From Bdellovibrio sp. ZAP7 (GTDB lineage Bacteria > Bdellovibrionota > Bdellovibrionia > Bdellovibrionales > Bdellovibrionaceae): a stretch of DNA of 64,000 bases. Position numbers and translations under genes: made by a program. The stretch is taken from positions 4,030,001 to 4,094,000 of the forward strand of contig NZ_CP030082.1 in the NCBI RefSeq assembly GCF_006874645.1, in the 5' to 3' direction. The notes beneath the pieces are model-generated. The model was not told the DNA's origin. It saw only the letters and a list, made by a program, of their open reading frames with translations, and ran no database searches. Below, piece after piece: positions 23,106 to 31,611 of this stretch (position 1 is the stretch's first letter; every line of letters begins with the position of its first letter).

Positions 23106-24716
23106 TTAGGGTCTTAGAAGTTCGCTCTTTAGCGCATCGCTCAATCGAAGCTGCGGATTATTCACAACGGCCTCAATCAATTTTCGGTGCGTCTGATAAT
23201 TTGATTGCGCAGCAACACTCGAAGGATTCTGGCTCGAAATAGTTCGAAGTTCCTGTTTTTCCCTCTTCAAAGCTTCGTAGATTGCCTCTGACTTAGAATT
23301 CCCGGTTTCTTTACTGTAGCTCTTTATAAAATAGTCCGCCGCTTTGTCGTATCTTTCGGCGTTCGCATTTATTTTTGCGCCCATCCAGTAGTCACGGTCC
23401 GACTTTGTAAGTTTTACATCATTCACCACAGTTTCGAAGGAATCCGCCGCCGATCGGAAGCTTTGTTTCGCTTCGTTGGTTTTGCCAGAGCTCAAGAGTT
23501 TCTCCGCCTGAAGGCGCATGGTGTTTGAATAAGTGCGAGCCGCCATACCACTTGATAGAGAGCCCGCAAGACCTTGGCGCAATAATAGCTCACGCTCGGT
23601 TTCGCTAAATCCTGCCGTCTTTAATATGTCTGCTTTGTTTTTTAGGTCGGTAGCTGAGTATGATCCGTAACCTCGCCCCGTCCCGGCTGCGACTTCATGG
23701 GCATCAATAAGTGCTTTCTGTTCTGCTGACGTCAGAGTTCGGCCCAAAGATTTTTCAGCGGCAGTGATGCGTTCTACATTAGAAAGCTTGGCTGCTTTTT
23801 CCAAATCCGCGGCTGTCGCCACGATACGCGCGCCCGAGGTGGCTTTTGTGGCGTCGATGGAAACTCCCGCGATCTTTGCGATGTTTTGCATTCTTGAGGC
23901 TTTCAAAGCCCACCCCGCAGGTCCAATGGCGACAGTGCCGACTTCAGCAATAGCTTCGCAAACCATGGCGGCTGCTTGTTGCGAGCTGTAGCATTCCAGT
24001 CGCACACCGACTTCTTTAAGTTTTGCTTTCGCCGCATCCAAAAGACTTGTTTGAGTTCCCGGAAGACGTCTTTGCCCCCACTCGACCACTTCTTTTTCAT
24101 CCGCTGTCAGACTGGTTTTTTGCAAAAGCATCTTGCGATTCAAAGCAAGACTTAGTTCGTCTGCCTTTTGTCCTTGTTGAAGCTTGATAGTGGCTTTTAC
24201 TTTGGCGCAGTTTGTTTTTGCCAGAACCGCGTCCGAGGGTTTTGCAATTTTCAAAAGCTTGGGGACGTTTTGATTGTATTGCTCGATCAGTTGCATTTTG
24301 CCATTCGGATCGGCGTCGCAAGTTTTATTAGCAGCGTTTTCCAGTTCGACGTCATCGACAAACTTGCCGACACTCTTTGCGCCATCAGCAACAGCAGTCC
24401 CCATACCGACAAAGGTGTCCTTCACAAAGTTCCAGCCACCGATGGCGCACCCGGAAGTGTAGCTCCAAGCACTGTACTCTTGGGCCAGAGAATTTCCGTC
24501 TGAGCAGTTCGGAGCTTTTTCCGCAGGGTTTTCCCCAGCAGCTTTCATTTTGCCGTAAAGATCTGTGCAGGCTTTTGATTTTACTATCTGCTCGCAGGAA
24601 TTCTTTGAAAGGTCATTCAGGGCATCAAACGCCGTGTTGGAAAATGTGCTGCAGACCTCGCCCCATGAGAGGAGCGGAAGAAGTAAAAATGTCAGCAGCA
24701 GCACCAGGTGTTTCAT
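23106..24716 (-). CDS. Large exported protein of unknown function with LGR-LT motif
   Basis: A 536-residue protein with a Sec signal peptide (MKHLVLLLTFLLLPLLSWG). The first 255 residues hold nine Cys (22, 41, 50, 71, 90, 133, 170, 242, 253), suggesting disulphides. A Gly/Ala-rich hydrophobic stretch at about 255-275 (AIAEVGTVAIGPAGWALKAS) could cross or insert in a membrane. Residues 314-380 contain ERITAAEKSLGRTLTSAEQ, KALIDAHEVAAG and AGFSETERELLLRQG. I recall this pattern from several secreted proteins of predatory deltaproteobacteria-type genomes, sometimes near toxin domains. The C-terminal third is helical and TPR-like. No catalytic motif is recognised. It is monocistronic. Confidence 0.6.
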   Translation of the reverse strand: MKHLVLLLTFLLLPLLSWGEVCSTFSNTAFDALNDLSKNSCEQIVKSKACTDLYGKMKAAGENPAEKAPNCSDGNSLAQEYSAWSYTSGCAIGGWNFVKDTFVGMGTAVADGAKSVGKFVDDVELENAANKTCDADPNGKMQLIEQYNQNVPKLLKIAKPSDAVLAKTNCAKVKATIKLQQGQKADELSLALNRKMLLQKTSLTADEKEVVEWGQRRLPGTQTSLLDAAKAKLKEVGVRLECYSSQQAAAMVCEAIAEVGTVAIGPAGWALKASRMQNIAKIAGVSIDATKATSGARIVATAADLEKAAKLSNVERITAAEKSLGRTLTSAEQKALIDAHEVAAGTGRGYGSYSATDLKNKADILKTAGFSETERELLLRQGLAGSLSSGMAARTYSNTMRLQAEKLLSSGKTNEAKQSFRSAADSFETVVNDVKLTKSDRDYWMGAKINANAERYDKAADYFIKSYSKETGNSKSEAIYEALKREKQELRTISSQNPSSVAAQSNYQTHRKLIEAVVNNPQLRLSDALKSELLRP

Positions 24717-24800
24717 AGTACTCTCGTCGGATAATCAGAGAGTAAAATGAACGAATTTTTAGAAAAACACCGACCTCAACTTGGTCGATGTGTTTCAAAA

Positions 24801-26318
24801 TTAGACGAAAAATATCTCGTATTGTTCTAAGTGGTAGTTAGGCTCGATTTTGAAGGCCACGGAGCGGCCGAGTTTCTTTTCGATTCCCTCTAGACTTTCG
24901 CCTTCAACTTCGTAAATCCAATCGACAACTTCACTGTGGCAATGGATTACGACGTTCGTTTTCTTATTCGTCAACATGTCAGCGTCGCGCTCAAGTTCAC
25001 GGAAGATCTCGTTCGCAACTGTAGATTTGCGTTTGATATAGCCTTTGCCATCGCAGTATGAGCATGGCTCACACAAAGTTTTAATCAAGCTTGGACGGAT
25101 GCGCTTACGAGTCATCTCTACCAATCCCAACTGGGACATCGATACGATGTTCGTGCGCGCGCGGTCTTTGCTAAGCTCCTCTGCCAAGGCTTCCATCACT
25201 TTTTCACGGTGAGATTCTTTTTCCATATCGATGAAATCGATGATGATAATCCCGCCGCAATTACGAATACGCAGGTGATGGGCTGTTTCGCGAACCGCTT
25301 CTAAGTTTGTTTTTAAAATCGTGTCCTCGAGGTCTTTTTTGCCTACGAATTTACCCGTATTCACGTCGATCACAACCAAAGCTTCCGCTTCGTCGATCAC
25401 GATGTATCCGCCGGACTTCAACCAGATTTTTCTTTCCATCGACCGAGAAATTTCGATGTCGATATCGTACAAATCGAAAAGAGGTTTTCTTTCTTCATAA
25501 AGCACGATGTTTTGTTTGTACTTAGGCATGAACTGAGACACGAATTTCACAACTTTTTTCTGAACTTCGACGTCGTCAACCCAAACGCTGGTAACATCCT
25601 CACTCATCAAATCGCGAAGAGCGCGAAGCTCAACATCAAGTTCCGTGTGCAAAGCGCCCGGAGTTTTCTTTTTCTCGTAGTGCTTGAAGATTTCTTTGCT
25701 CATGCGATCAAGATATTCGATGTCGGCTTTCAACATTTCTTCGGATGCGCCATCGCCAGCAGTACGCACGATAACTCCGCCGGAGGGATTGATTTTTTGC
25801 ACCAACTGACGAAGTCTGTCGCGCTCGGCCTCGTCTTCGATACGACGAGAAATTCCCAAGTGTCTTACAGTTGGCAAGAACACCACGAAACGTCCTGGAA
25901 GTGATAAGTGCGTTGTTAAACGGGCACCTTTTGTTCCAAGCGGATCTTTCGCCACTTGCACCAAAATACTTTGACCTTCTTTTAATAAATCCTGAATCGG
26001 TGTTTTAACTTGATGAGAGTGGGGCTTGTCGTCGTCACCCTCATCCAAAGGTTCTTCGCGGTCTACGCTGGAAAGAAAATTATCGTCGACGTCTTCGCGG
26101 ATGTCGCCAACGTATAAGAAAGCCGCTTTCTCAAGACCAATGTCCACGAAAGCCGCCTGCATTCCTGGAAGTACGCGGATCACCGTCCCGCGGTGAATAG
26201 ACCCGACCAATGTCGGTGAAGTTTTGCGTTCAATTTTTAAATCAGTAAGAATACCGCCTTCAACATAGGCTACGCGTGTTTCTTGAGGTCTAACGTTGAT
26301 GAGAATTTCTGCGGACAC
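24801..26318 (-). CDS. rng: Ribonuclease G (RNase E/G family)
   Basis: A 505-residue endoribonuclease. An S1 domain near the N-terminus (GSIHRGTVIRVLPGMQAAFVD), RNase-H-like and catalytic domain with Mg-binding Asp in VIDVNTGKFVG and IDFIDMEKESHR, and a zinc-link motif CEPCSYCDGKGY. The length is that of RNase G; there is no long RNase E scaffold tail. It matures rRNA 5' ends and starts mRNA decay. The start is GTG 26318 with GAAGGAG before it. An inverted repeat lies in its leader. A long region with acidic insert (DREEPLDEGDDD) splits the S1 domain. Confidence 0.95.
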   Translation of the reverse strand: MSAEILINVRPQETRVAYVEGGILTDLKIERKTSPTLVGSIHRGTVIRVLPGMQAAFVDIGLEKAAFLYVGDIREDVDDNFLSSVDREEPLDEGDDDKPHSHQVKTPIQDLLKEGQSILVQVAKDPLGTKGARLTTHLSLPGRFVVFLPTVRHLGISRRIEDEAERDRLRQLVQKINPSGGVIVRTAGDGASEEMLKADIEYLDRMSKEIFKHYEKKKTPGALHTELDVELRALRDLMSEDVTSVWVDDVEVQKKVVKFVSQFMPKYKQNIVLYEERKPLFDLYDIDIEISRSMERKIWLKSGGYIVIDEAEALVVIDVNTGKFVGKKDLEDTILKTNLEAVRETAHHLRIRNCGGIIIIDFIDMEKESHREKVMEALAEELSKDRARTNIVSMSQLGLVEMTRKRIRPSLIKTLCEPCSYCDGKGYIKRKSTVANEIFRELERDADMLTNKKTNVVIHCHSEVVDWIYEVEGESLEGIEKKLGRSVAFKIEPNYHLEQYEIFFV

Positions 26319-26342
26319 GGGGGCTCCTTCTGGGTCGTCTCT

Positions 26343-26363
26343 GTTGATCTTTGGGAGATCAAC
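26343..26363. repeat. Inverted repeat in the rng leader
   Basis: GTTGATCT (26343-26350), 5-base loop, AGATCAAC (26356-26363), an 8-bp perfect stem 25-45 bases upstream of the rng start codon. It could fold in the mRNA leader or serve as an operator between rng and pilT. Confidence 0.5.
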
Positions 26364-26468
26364 CTCTCTTCAATAGTCCAGAAACAATCGTGAGAGCAAT
26401 TAATATTTAAACATTAGAGCATATCTTACCGAAAAGATCACTGAATTAGACCATTTAGGGAGAATAGA

Positions 26469-27554
26469 ATGGCAACGATTGATGAACTGTTTAAACTCAT
26501 GGTTGAGCAAGGCGCTTCCGACTTGCACATTACAAGTGGTGCCGCACCTTATTTGCGTCTGCATGGGAACATGGTTCCGTTGAACTATCGTGAGCTTTCA
26601 AATCAGGATGTTCAGGGACTAATCTTCGAAATTCTTTCCGAAAAGCAAAAGAAAGCCTTCGTTGAAAAATGGGAGCTCGATTTTGCCTATACTCTGCCAG
26701 GAATTGGACGTTTCCGTTGCAATGTATTTATGCAGCGTAAAGGCCTTGGCGCCGTCATGCGTATTATCCCTGAAAAAATTAAAACAGCGCAAGAGCTGGG
26801 AGTTCCTCCTGCGGTTCTTGATATGATCGACTGTGATCGTGGTTTGATTCTGGTAACAGGTCCGACGGGTTCTGGTAAATCCACGACTCTGGCGGCGATG
26901 ATCCATCAAATCAATTTAACTCGTGAAGCGCATATCATCACGGTTGAAGATCCGATCGAGTTCGTGCATCCCAATATCAAATCCTTGGTGAATCAGCGTG
27001 AAGTTGGTAGCCATACTAAAACTTTCGCCAACGCCCTGAAAGCCGCTCTCCGTGAAGACCCGGATATCTTGCTGGTGGGTGAGTTGCGTGACTTGGAAAC
27101 AATCGGTCTTGCATTGACTGCTGCCGAAACGGGTCACATCGTATTTGGTACTTTACATACCAACAGTGCTGCGAAAACTATTGACCGTATCATCGACGTT
27201 TTCCCTGCGGGACAACAAGCTCAGATCAGAACGATGCTTGCAGAGTCTTTGCGTGGAGTTGTGGCGCAAACGCTTTTCTCTCGCGCGGACGGTCAAGGCC
27301 GTGTGGCTGCTTACGAGATTATGCGTAATACAAAAGCGATTTCGAATTTGATTCGTGAAGGTAAGATCCATCAGGTGGCATCTGCGATGCAAACGGGTTC
27401 AAGCCAAGGTATGATCCTGTTCGAAAAATATATCGAGGATTTGGTTCGCAAAGGAAAAGTTTCTGCTGCTGATGCTAAGACATTCTTGGGTCAATCCAGT
27501 GGTGGCGATACTGCGATCCAAGCCGGTCCCGGAACCAAAGCCAAGACCGGATAG
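26469..27554 (+). CDS. pilT: Type IV pilus retraction ATPase PilT
   Basis: A 361-residue hexameric ATPase. It starts ATIDELFKLMVEQGASDLHI (PAS-like N domain), Walker A is GPTGSGKSTT, the Asp box is EDPIEF, Walker B is ILVGELRD and the His box is GTLHTNSA. The diagnostic PilT retraction segment LFEKYIEDLVRKGK lies near the C-terminus. It powers pilus retraction, needed for twitching and, in Bdellovibrio, linked to prey entry. Ribosome-binding site AGGGAG precedes ATG 26469. It is monocistronic with a strong terminator, so pilU is not next to it. Confidence 0.96.
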   Translation: MATIDELFKLMVEQGASDLHITSGAAPYLRLHGNMVPLNYRELSNQDVQGLIFEILSEKQKKAFVEKWELDFAYTLPGIGRFRCNVFMQRKGLGAVMRIIPEKIKTAQELGVPPAVLDMIDCDRGLILVTGPTGSGKSTTLAAMIHQINLTREAHIITVEDPIEFVHPNIKSLVNQREVGSHTKTFANALKAALREDPDILLVGELRDLETIGLALTAAETGHIVFGTLHTNSAAKTIDRIIDVFPAGQQAQIRTMLAESLRGVVAQTLFSRADGQGRVAAYEIMRNTKAISNLIREGKIHQVASAMQTGSSQGMILFEKYIEDLVRKGKVSAADAKTFLGQSSGGDTAIQAGPGTKAKTG

Positions 27555-27585
27555 GAAATTCAGTAAAAATATTCGTAGACTATCT

Positions 27586-27619
27586 GAGCCCTTGGCAAAA
27601 CCAAGGGCTCTTCTCTTTT
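27586..27619 (+). terminator. Intrinsic terminator of pilT
   Basis: A 10-bp perfect stem, GAGCCCTTGG (27586-27595) with CCAAGGGCTC (27601-27610), loop CAAAA, followed by TTCTCTTTT. Confidence 0.85.
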
Positions 27620-27687
27620 CAAAGTCACCATTGCCCTAAACTTTATTCTGCGGTACCTTTTTCTTTTGAATCTGAATGAGGTGCCCA

Positions 27688-28362
27688 TTGAAGCCAACAG
27701 TGCAGCTGAATAAGTATATCGACCACACTCTCTTAAAGCCTGAAGCGCAGTCCGCGCAAATCGAAAAACTGTGCAAAGAAGCGCGCGAGCACGGCTTCTT
27801 CAGCGTTTGCGTAAACACTTCTTATGTAAAACAGTGCGCAGAATTGTTGCGTGATTCTGATGTTAAAGTTTGCTGCGTGGTGGGCTTCCCCTTGGGTGCG
27901 ATGGATTCCGCGAGCAAAGCCTTTGAGACTCGTACGGCCATCACAAACGGTGCTGGCGAGATCGATATGGTTGTGCAAATCGGCGCTCTGAAGGATCGTC
28001 GCTTGGATTATGTTCGCGACGACATCAAGGCCGTTGTACAGGCGGCACCAGGTATAAAAGTAAAAGTAATCATCGAAACATCCTTGATCAATGATGAAGA
28101 AAAAGTCCTGGCCTGCAAAGCCGCTATGGAAGCGGGGGCTGCGTTTGTTAAAACCAGCACGGGATTCGCTGGCGGCGGAGCCACTGTGGAAGATGTGAAG
28201 CTTATGAAGTCTGTTGTTGGCGACAAGTTGGAAGTGAAAGCTTCTGGTGGTGTTAAAAATGCAGAGCAAGCTATCGCACTTATTCAAGCCGGCGCGACTC
28301 GTTTGGGCACAAGTTCTGGTGTCGCTTTGGTTCAAGGTCAACAATCTCAAGGAGGCTACTAA
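27688..28362 (+). CDS. deoC: Deoxyribose-phosphate aldolase
   Basis: A 224-residue class I aldolase: [14 protein letters not shown] at the start, [16 protein letters not shown], the first active-site Lys region ([10 protein letters not shown]), the Schiff-base Lys in [14 protein letters not shown] and the second Lys in VKASGGVK. It cleaves 2-deoxyribose 5-phosphate to acetaldehyde and glyceraldehyde 3-phosphate. TTG 27688 is preferred: GAGG lies 6 bases before it, whereas ATG 27676 has no ribosome-binding site and would itself overlap GAGG. Its stop overlaps the next start (TAATG), forming a deoC-deoA-pnp salvage operon. Confidence 0.94.
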   Translation: MKPTVQLNKYIDHTLLKPEAQSAQIEKLCKEAREHGFFSVCVNTSYVKQCAELLRDSDVKVCCVVGFPLGAMDSASKAFETRTAITNGAGEIDMVVQIGALKDRRLDYVRDDIKAVVQAAPGIKVKVIIETSLINDEEKVLACKAAMEAGAAFVKTSTGFAGGGATVEDVKLMKSVVGDKLEVKASGGVKNAEQAIALIQAGATRLGTSSGVALVQGQQSQGGY

Positions 28363-29681
28363 TGTCTTTCCTTCCTGCTGAAATTATTAAAAAGAAACGC
28401 AATGGTGGCGAACTCTCGAATGACGAAATCGAAGAATTTATTCTGGGTTATGCTCGCGGCTCCATTCCCGATTACCAGATGTCTGCTCTTTTGATGGCGA
28501 TCTTTTTTAAAGGCATGACTAAAGAAGAAACTTTGGGCTTAACTAAAGCGATGCTTCACTCTGGTGAAGTTGTCGACTTCTCTTCTGTTAAAGGCTTTAA
28601 GGTTGATAAACATTCAACGGGCGGCGTGGGAGACAAGACTAGCTTGATTTTGGGGCCGATCGTTGCTGCAGCGGGCGCACCCGTTCCGATGATTTCCGGT
28701 CGCGGTCTTGGTCATACGGGTGGCACTTTGGATAAGCTTGAAGCCATTCCCGGTTTCAATACGCAAAAACCTTTGCCTGAATTTATTGAGCTTGTTCGCA
28801 AAAATAATATCTGTTTCATCGGCCAAACCAAAGAGATCTGCCCTGCTGATAAAAAAATCTATGCTTTGCGCGATGTGACTGCGACGGTGGAAAGTCTGCC
28901 GTTGATTTGTGCCTCTATCATGTCCAAAAAATTGGCTGAAGGCATCGATGGCTTGGTACTTGATGTGAAATATGGCTCTGGTGCCTTTATGAAAACGCCT
29001 GTTCTTGCAGAAGAACTTGCGACGAACTTGATGAACATTGCAAAAGGTTACGGCAAAAAAGTGACTTCTCTTTTGACGAACATGGATCAACCTTTGGGTC
29101 GCTATGCCGGTAATTCTTTGGAAGTTGATGAGTGTGTGGCGATCATGAAAAATGAAAAATTCATCGGCCCACACGGATATGATCTTTACGAAGATACGCG
29201 CGAGTTGAGCTTGCGCCTTTCTGCTCACATGTTGCTTCTTGCGGGAATTGGTAAAACGGAAGAAGAGTCCTATCAAATCGCTCTGGAGACTTTAACTTCT
29301 GGAAAAGCGCTCGCAAAATTTGAGGAGCTTTGCAAAATTCACGGCGGTGATCTTCGCAATGTTCCAAAACCAAAATTCAGTCTGACAGTGACTGCTGAAA
29401 AATCAGGATTTGTACAAAGCTTCCACACAGAGAGTATCGGTGTTGCCGGAATTTTAATCAAAGCTGGTCGCGCGCAAACAACTGATATTATTGCACCTAC
29501 AGCCGGGATAGAATTTCACGCAAAAGTTGGTGATGAAGTGAAGGCTGGTGACACATTGTTCACTCTGCATGGTGACGATGAAGGACTGTTGATGTCTGCA
29601 GTTCCGATGCTAAAATCAGCAATTACTATTTCCTTGCAAAAGGTACCAAAGCCTAGTTTGATACTGAAAGTTTTGAGCTAA
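28362..29681 (+). CDS. deoA: Thymidine / pyrimidine-nucleoside phosphorylase
   Basis: A 439-residue enzyme of the thymidine-phosphorylase family: KVDKHSTGGVGDKTSLILGP phosphate site, MISGRGLGHTGGTLDKLEAI signature, and a C-terminal swivelling domain with GVAGILIKAGRA. It splits deoxythymidine or other pyrimidine nucleosides with phosphate to base and (deoxy)ribose 1-phosphate. Whether it is strictly thymidine-specific (DeoA) or broader (Pdp) cannot be told from sequence. GGAGG precedes ATG 28362. It lies in the deoC-deoA-pnp operon, which together would degrade deoxynucleosides from digested DNA. Confidence 0.93.
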   Translation: MSFLPAEIIKKKRNGGELSNDEIEEFILGYARGSIPDYQMSALLMAIFFKGMTKEETLGLTKAMLHSGEVVDFSSVKGFKVDKHSTGGVGDKTSLILGPIVAAAGAPVPMISGRGLGHTGGTLDKLEAIPGFNTQKPLPEFIELVRKNNICFIGQTKEICPADKKIYALRDVTATVESLPLICASIMSKKLAEGIDGLVLDVKYGSGAFMKTPVLAEELATNLMNIAKGYGKKVTSLLTNMDQPLGRYAGNSLEVDECVAIMKNEKFIGPHGYDLYEDTRELSLRLSAHMLLLAGIGKTEEESYQIALETLTSGKALAKFEELCKIHGGDLRNVPKPKFSLTVTAEKSGFVQSFHTESIGVAGILIKAGRAQTTDIIAPTAGIEFHAKVGDEVKAGDTLFTLHGDDEGLLMSAVPMLKSAITISLQKVPKPSLILKVLS

Positions 29682-29706
29682 AGCTCGAGGACAATAGGAG
29701 AACAAC

Positions 29707-30522
29707 TTGGTACTCAATAAACTTCAAGAATCGATCAGCTTCATCCGTACAAAAACTTCGGCGAAACCGAAGATCGGTGTCGTTCTCGGCTCGGGTTTGG
29801 GTGCCTTTGTGAAAGATGTCGAAGTCGAAACTACGATTCCGTACAAAGACATTCCTCATTTCTCCCCGCCAACAGTTGAAGGTCACTCTGGAAATTTGAT
29901 TTTCGGTAAAGTGAACGGTCAATCTATCGTTATTCTTCAAGGTCGTAATCACTATTACGAAGGTCACAGCATGGAAAGTGTTGTGTTCCCGACTCGTACT
30001 CTGGCATTGCTTGGAATTGAGGCTTTGATTTTAACGAACTCTGCCGGCGGCTTTGGCGAAAGCATGCAAGCTGGTGATTTCATGATCATCGAAGACCACA
30101 TCAACTTGATGGGCACGAATCCTTTGATGGGACCAAACATCAAGGAGCTTGGACCTCGCTTCCCTGACATGACTGAAGCTTACGACAAACGCTTGATCAC
30201 GATCATGGAACAAGTTCTACAAAAACAGGGAACTCGCTACCACAAAGGTATCTACTGTGGCGTAAGCGGTCCTACTTATGAAACTCCTGCTGAAGTTCGT
30301 TACTTGAAAATGATTGGCGGTAAAGCTGTCGGCATGAGCACTGTCCCTGAAACAATCGCGGCAAATCACTTGGGCCTTCGCGTGTCGGCTCTTAGCTGCA
30401 TCACGAATCTGGCTGCAGGCATTTCTTCACAAAAACTTTCTCATGACGAAGTCACTGAGACTGCAAAACGAGTCGAGATCCAATTTACTTCGTTCCTCAA
30501 AGAATTCATCACCAACATCTAG
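29707..30522 (+). CDS. Purine-nucleoside phosphorylase (trimeric type)
   Basis: A 271-residue enzyme of the trimeric PNP/MTAP family: GVVLGSGLGAF phosphate loop, HSGNLIFGKVNG and GRNHYYEGHSM, LILTNSAGG, GVSGPTYETPAEVRYLKMIGG and MSTVPETIAAN. The Glu and Asn of the purine site appear in YETPAE and ITNLA. It phosphorolyses (deoxy)inosine and (deoxy)guanosine. The start is TTG 29707 with AGGAGAAC before it. Third gene of the deo operon, 25 bases after deoA. A perfect 18-base palindrome follows its stop. Confidence 0.93.
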   Translation: MVLNKLQESISFIRTKTSAKPKIGVVLGSGLGAFVKDVEVETTIPYKDIPHFSPPTVEGHSGNLIFGKVNGQSIVILQGRNHYYEGHSMESVVFPTRTLALLGIEALILTNSAGGFGESMQAGDFMIIEDHINLMGTNPLMGPNIKELGPRFPDMTEAYDKRLITIMEQVLQKQGTRYHKGIYCGVSGPTYETPAEVRYLKMIGGKAVGMSTVPETIAANHLGLRVSALSCITNLAAGISSQKLSHDEVTETAKRVEIQFTSFLKEFITNI

Positions 30523-30528
30523 ACTAGA

Positions 30529-30546
30529 GGCTGTTTATAAACAGCC
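30529..30546 (+). terminator. Perfect palindrome after pnp, possible terminator
   Basis: GGCTGTTTATAAACAGCC, 9+9 bases with perfect self-complementarity, six bases after the pnp stop. The usual T-run is missing, so it could be a terminator stem, an mRNA-stabilising hairpin or a protein-binding site. Confidence 0.45.
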
Positions 30547-30612
30547 AAAGGTGTGACTCCACCCCCTGTTTGTTCTGAATTTCCCTTTGGAAACAAACAA
30601 TTTTTAGTCAAT

Positions 30613-30641
30613 TTGAATACACAAGCTTAAGTTTGCATATT
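30613..30641 (+). promoter_or_regulatory. Promoter of the lipoprotein gene
   Basis: TTGAAT (30613-30618), 17-base spacer, CATATT (30636-30641), about 20 bases before ATG 30662. Confidence 0.45.
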
Positions 30642-30661
30642 TGTGTGCCGAACGAATAATC

Positions 30662-31456
30662 ATGAAAAAGTTTATTCTGTTTTCAATTATGCTAAGCGCT
30701 CTTTCTTCTACGATCATTTCTTGTGGCTCTCCGCCGAAGAAGGAAACTGATTCTTCTTCTACGACGCCGACTGTGAAAGACGTTAATTTCGATCAGACGC
30801 CAAAGAACACGACTCTTTATGTTGGCGTTCAAACGAGATGGGAAGGTGGTACCGAACTTGTCGCCCAAGGCAATTGCACAGCTCTGACCACGGATACGCC
30901 GGAGGCTGGCGCGAAGGACTGTAATATCTCAATTCCGGAAGGTCAGCTCTATTACAGTGACGTGATAATTACGCTGGGTTCTAAAGCTGCAGAATTCTGT
31001 TCAATTGTGTCCTTCAGTTCATATTACTATAGAAGATCTAAAGTGGACGATTACGTTCCACCAGGCAGTACCGAGAAAATAAAATGCGCATCCGATGCAG
31101 ATGCCAAAGCCAACATTGGCTGCTGGGGTGGTGCCGGTCCTCTGATTTATTCCGATTTCCCGAAAACCGGTGGCCAGTATTTTACTTTGGCTTCAGGATT
31201 AAGCACCAGCATCACGATTCCCGCAGCGAACGCTCGGCGCTATGGAAGCAACAGAGCTACTACTAATACGTTGGTAGATCGAACAGTTGATAATGCCGAC
31301 TATGTCGCTGATACAATGAGTGACTACTATATCACTTGCAGGGATATCTGGGCCCAGCCAATCTATCAGTTCAAATTGACGATAAAAGATGAAGATACGC
31401 AAGGAACCGAAAACATGCCGGCTCGAAATCAAATTCCTGACTGGCAAGGGTTTTAG
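30662..31456 (+). CDS. Lipoprotein of unknown function
   Basis: A 264-residue protein: MKKFILFSIMLSALSSTIISC with lipobox IISC (Cys21), then a Ser/Thr-rich linker (KKETDSSSTTPTVK) and a globular part with six Cys, including GNCTAL, KDCNIS, EFCSIV, IKCASD, IGCWGG and ITCRDI. These may form three disulphides. I recognise no domain. An upstream GTG gives a seven-residue extension before the signal peptide, which is not credible. It has its own promoter and a strong terminator, and so is monocistronic. Confidence 0.7.
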   Translation: MKKFILFSIMLSALSSTIISCGSPPKKETDSSSTTPTVKDVNFDQTPKNTTLYVGVQTRWEGGTELVAQGNCTALTTDTPEAGAKDCNISIPEGQLYYSDVIITLGSKAAEFCSIVSFSSYYYRRSKVDDYVPPGSTEKIKCASDADAKANIGCWGGAGPLIYSDFPKTGGQYFTLASGLSTSITIPAANARRYGSNRATTNTLVDRTVDNADYVADTMSDYYITCRDIWAQPIYQFKLTIKDEDTQGTENMPARNQIPDWQGF

Positions 31457-31457
31457 G

Positions 31458-31491
31458 AAAAAGACCAAGGTCGAGGGATCTTGGTCTTTTT
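31458..31491 (+). terminator. Intrinsic terminator
   Basis: AAAAAGACCAAG (31458-31469) pairs with CTTGGTCTTTTT (31480-31491) across a 10-base loop, ending in a T-run. Confidence 0.85.
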
Positions 31492-31611
31492 GTTTATGGG
31501 CTTAAGGATAAACTAGCCTCATAATGGGACGAATTTTTCCGATCTATTAACCTGTGTGGGTTAGCATGAAGTCTCATAAATGGGACCTTCGGGCCCGCAC
31601 AGGGAGTGAAC

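Noticed and set aside
28614-29276. A 220-codon open frame on the minus strand
   Set aside because: Antisense to deoA; no start signal and no domain.
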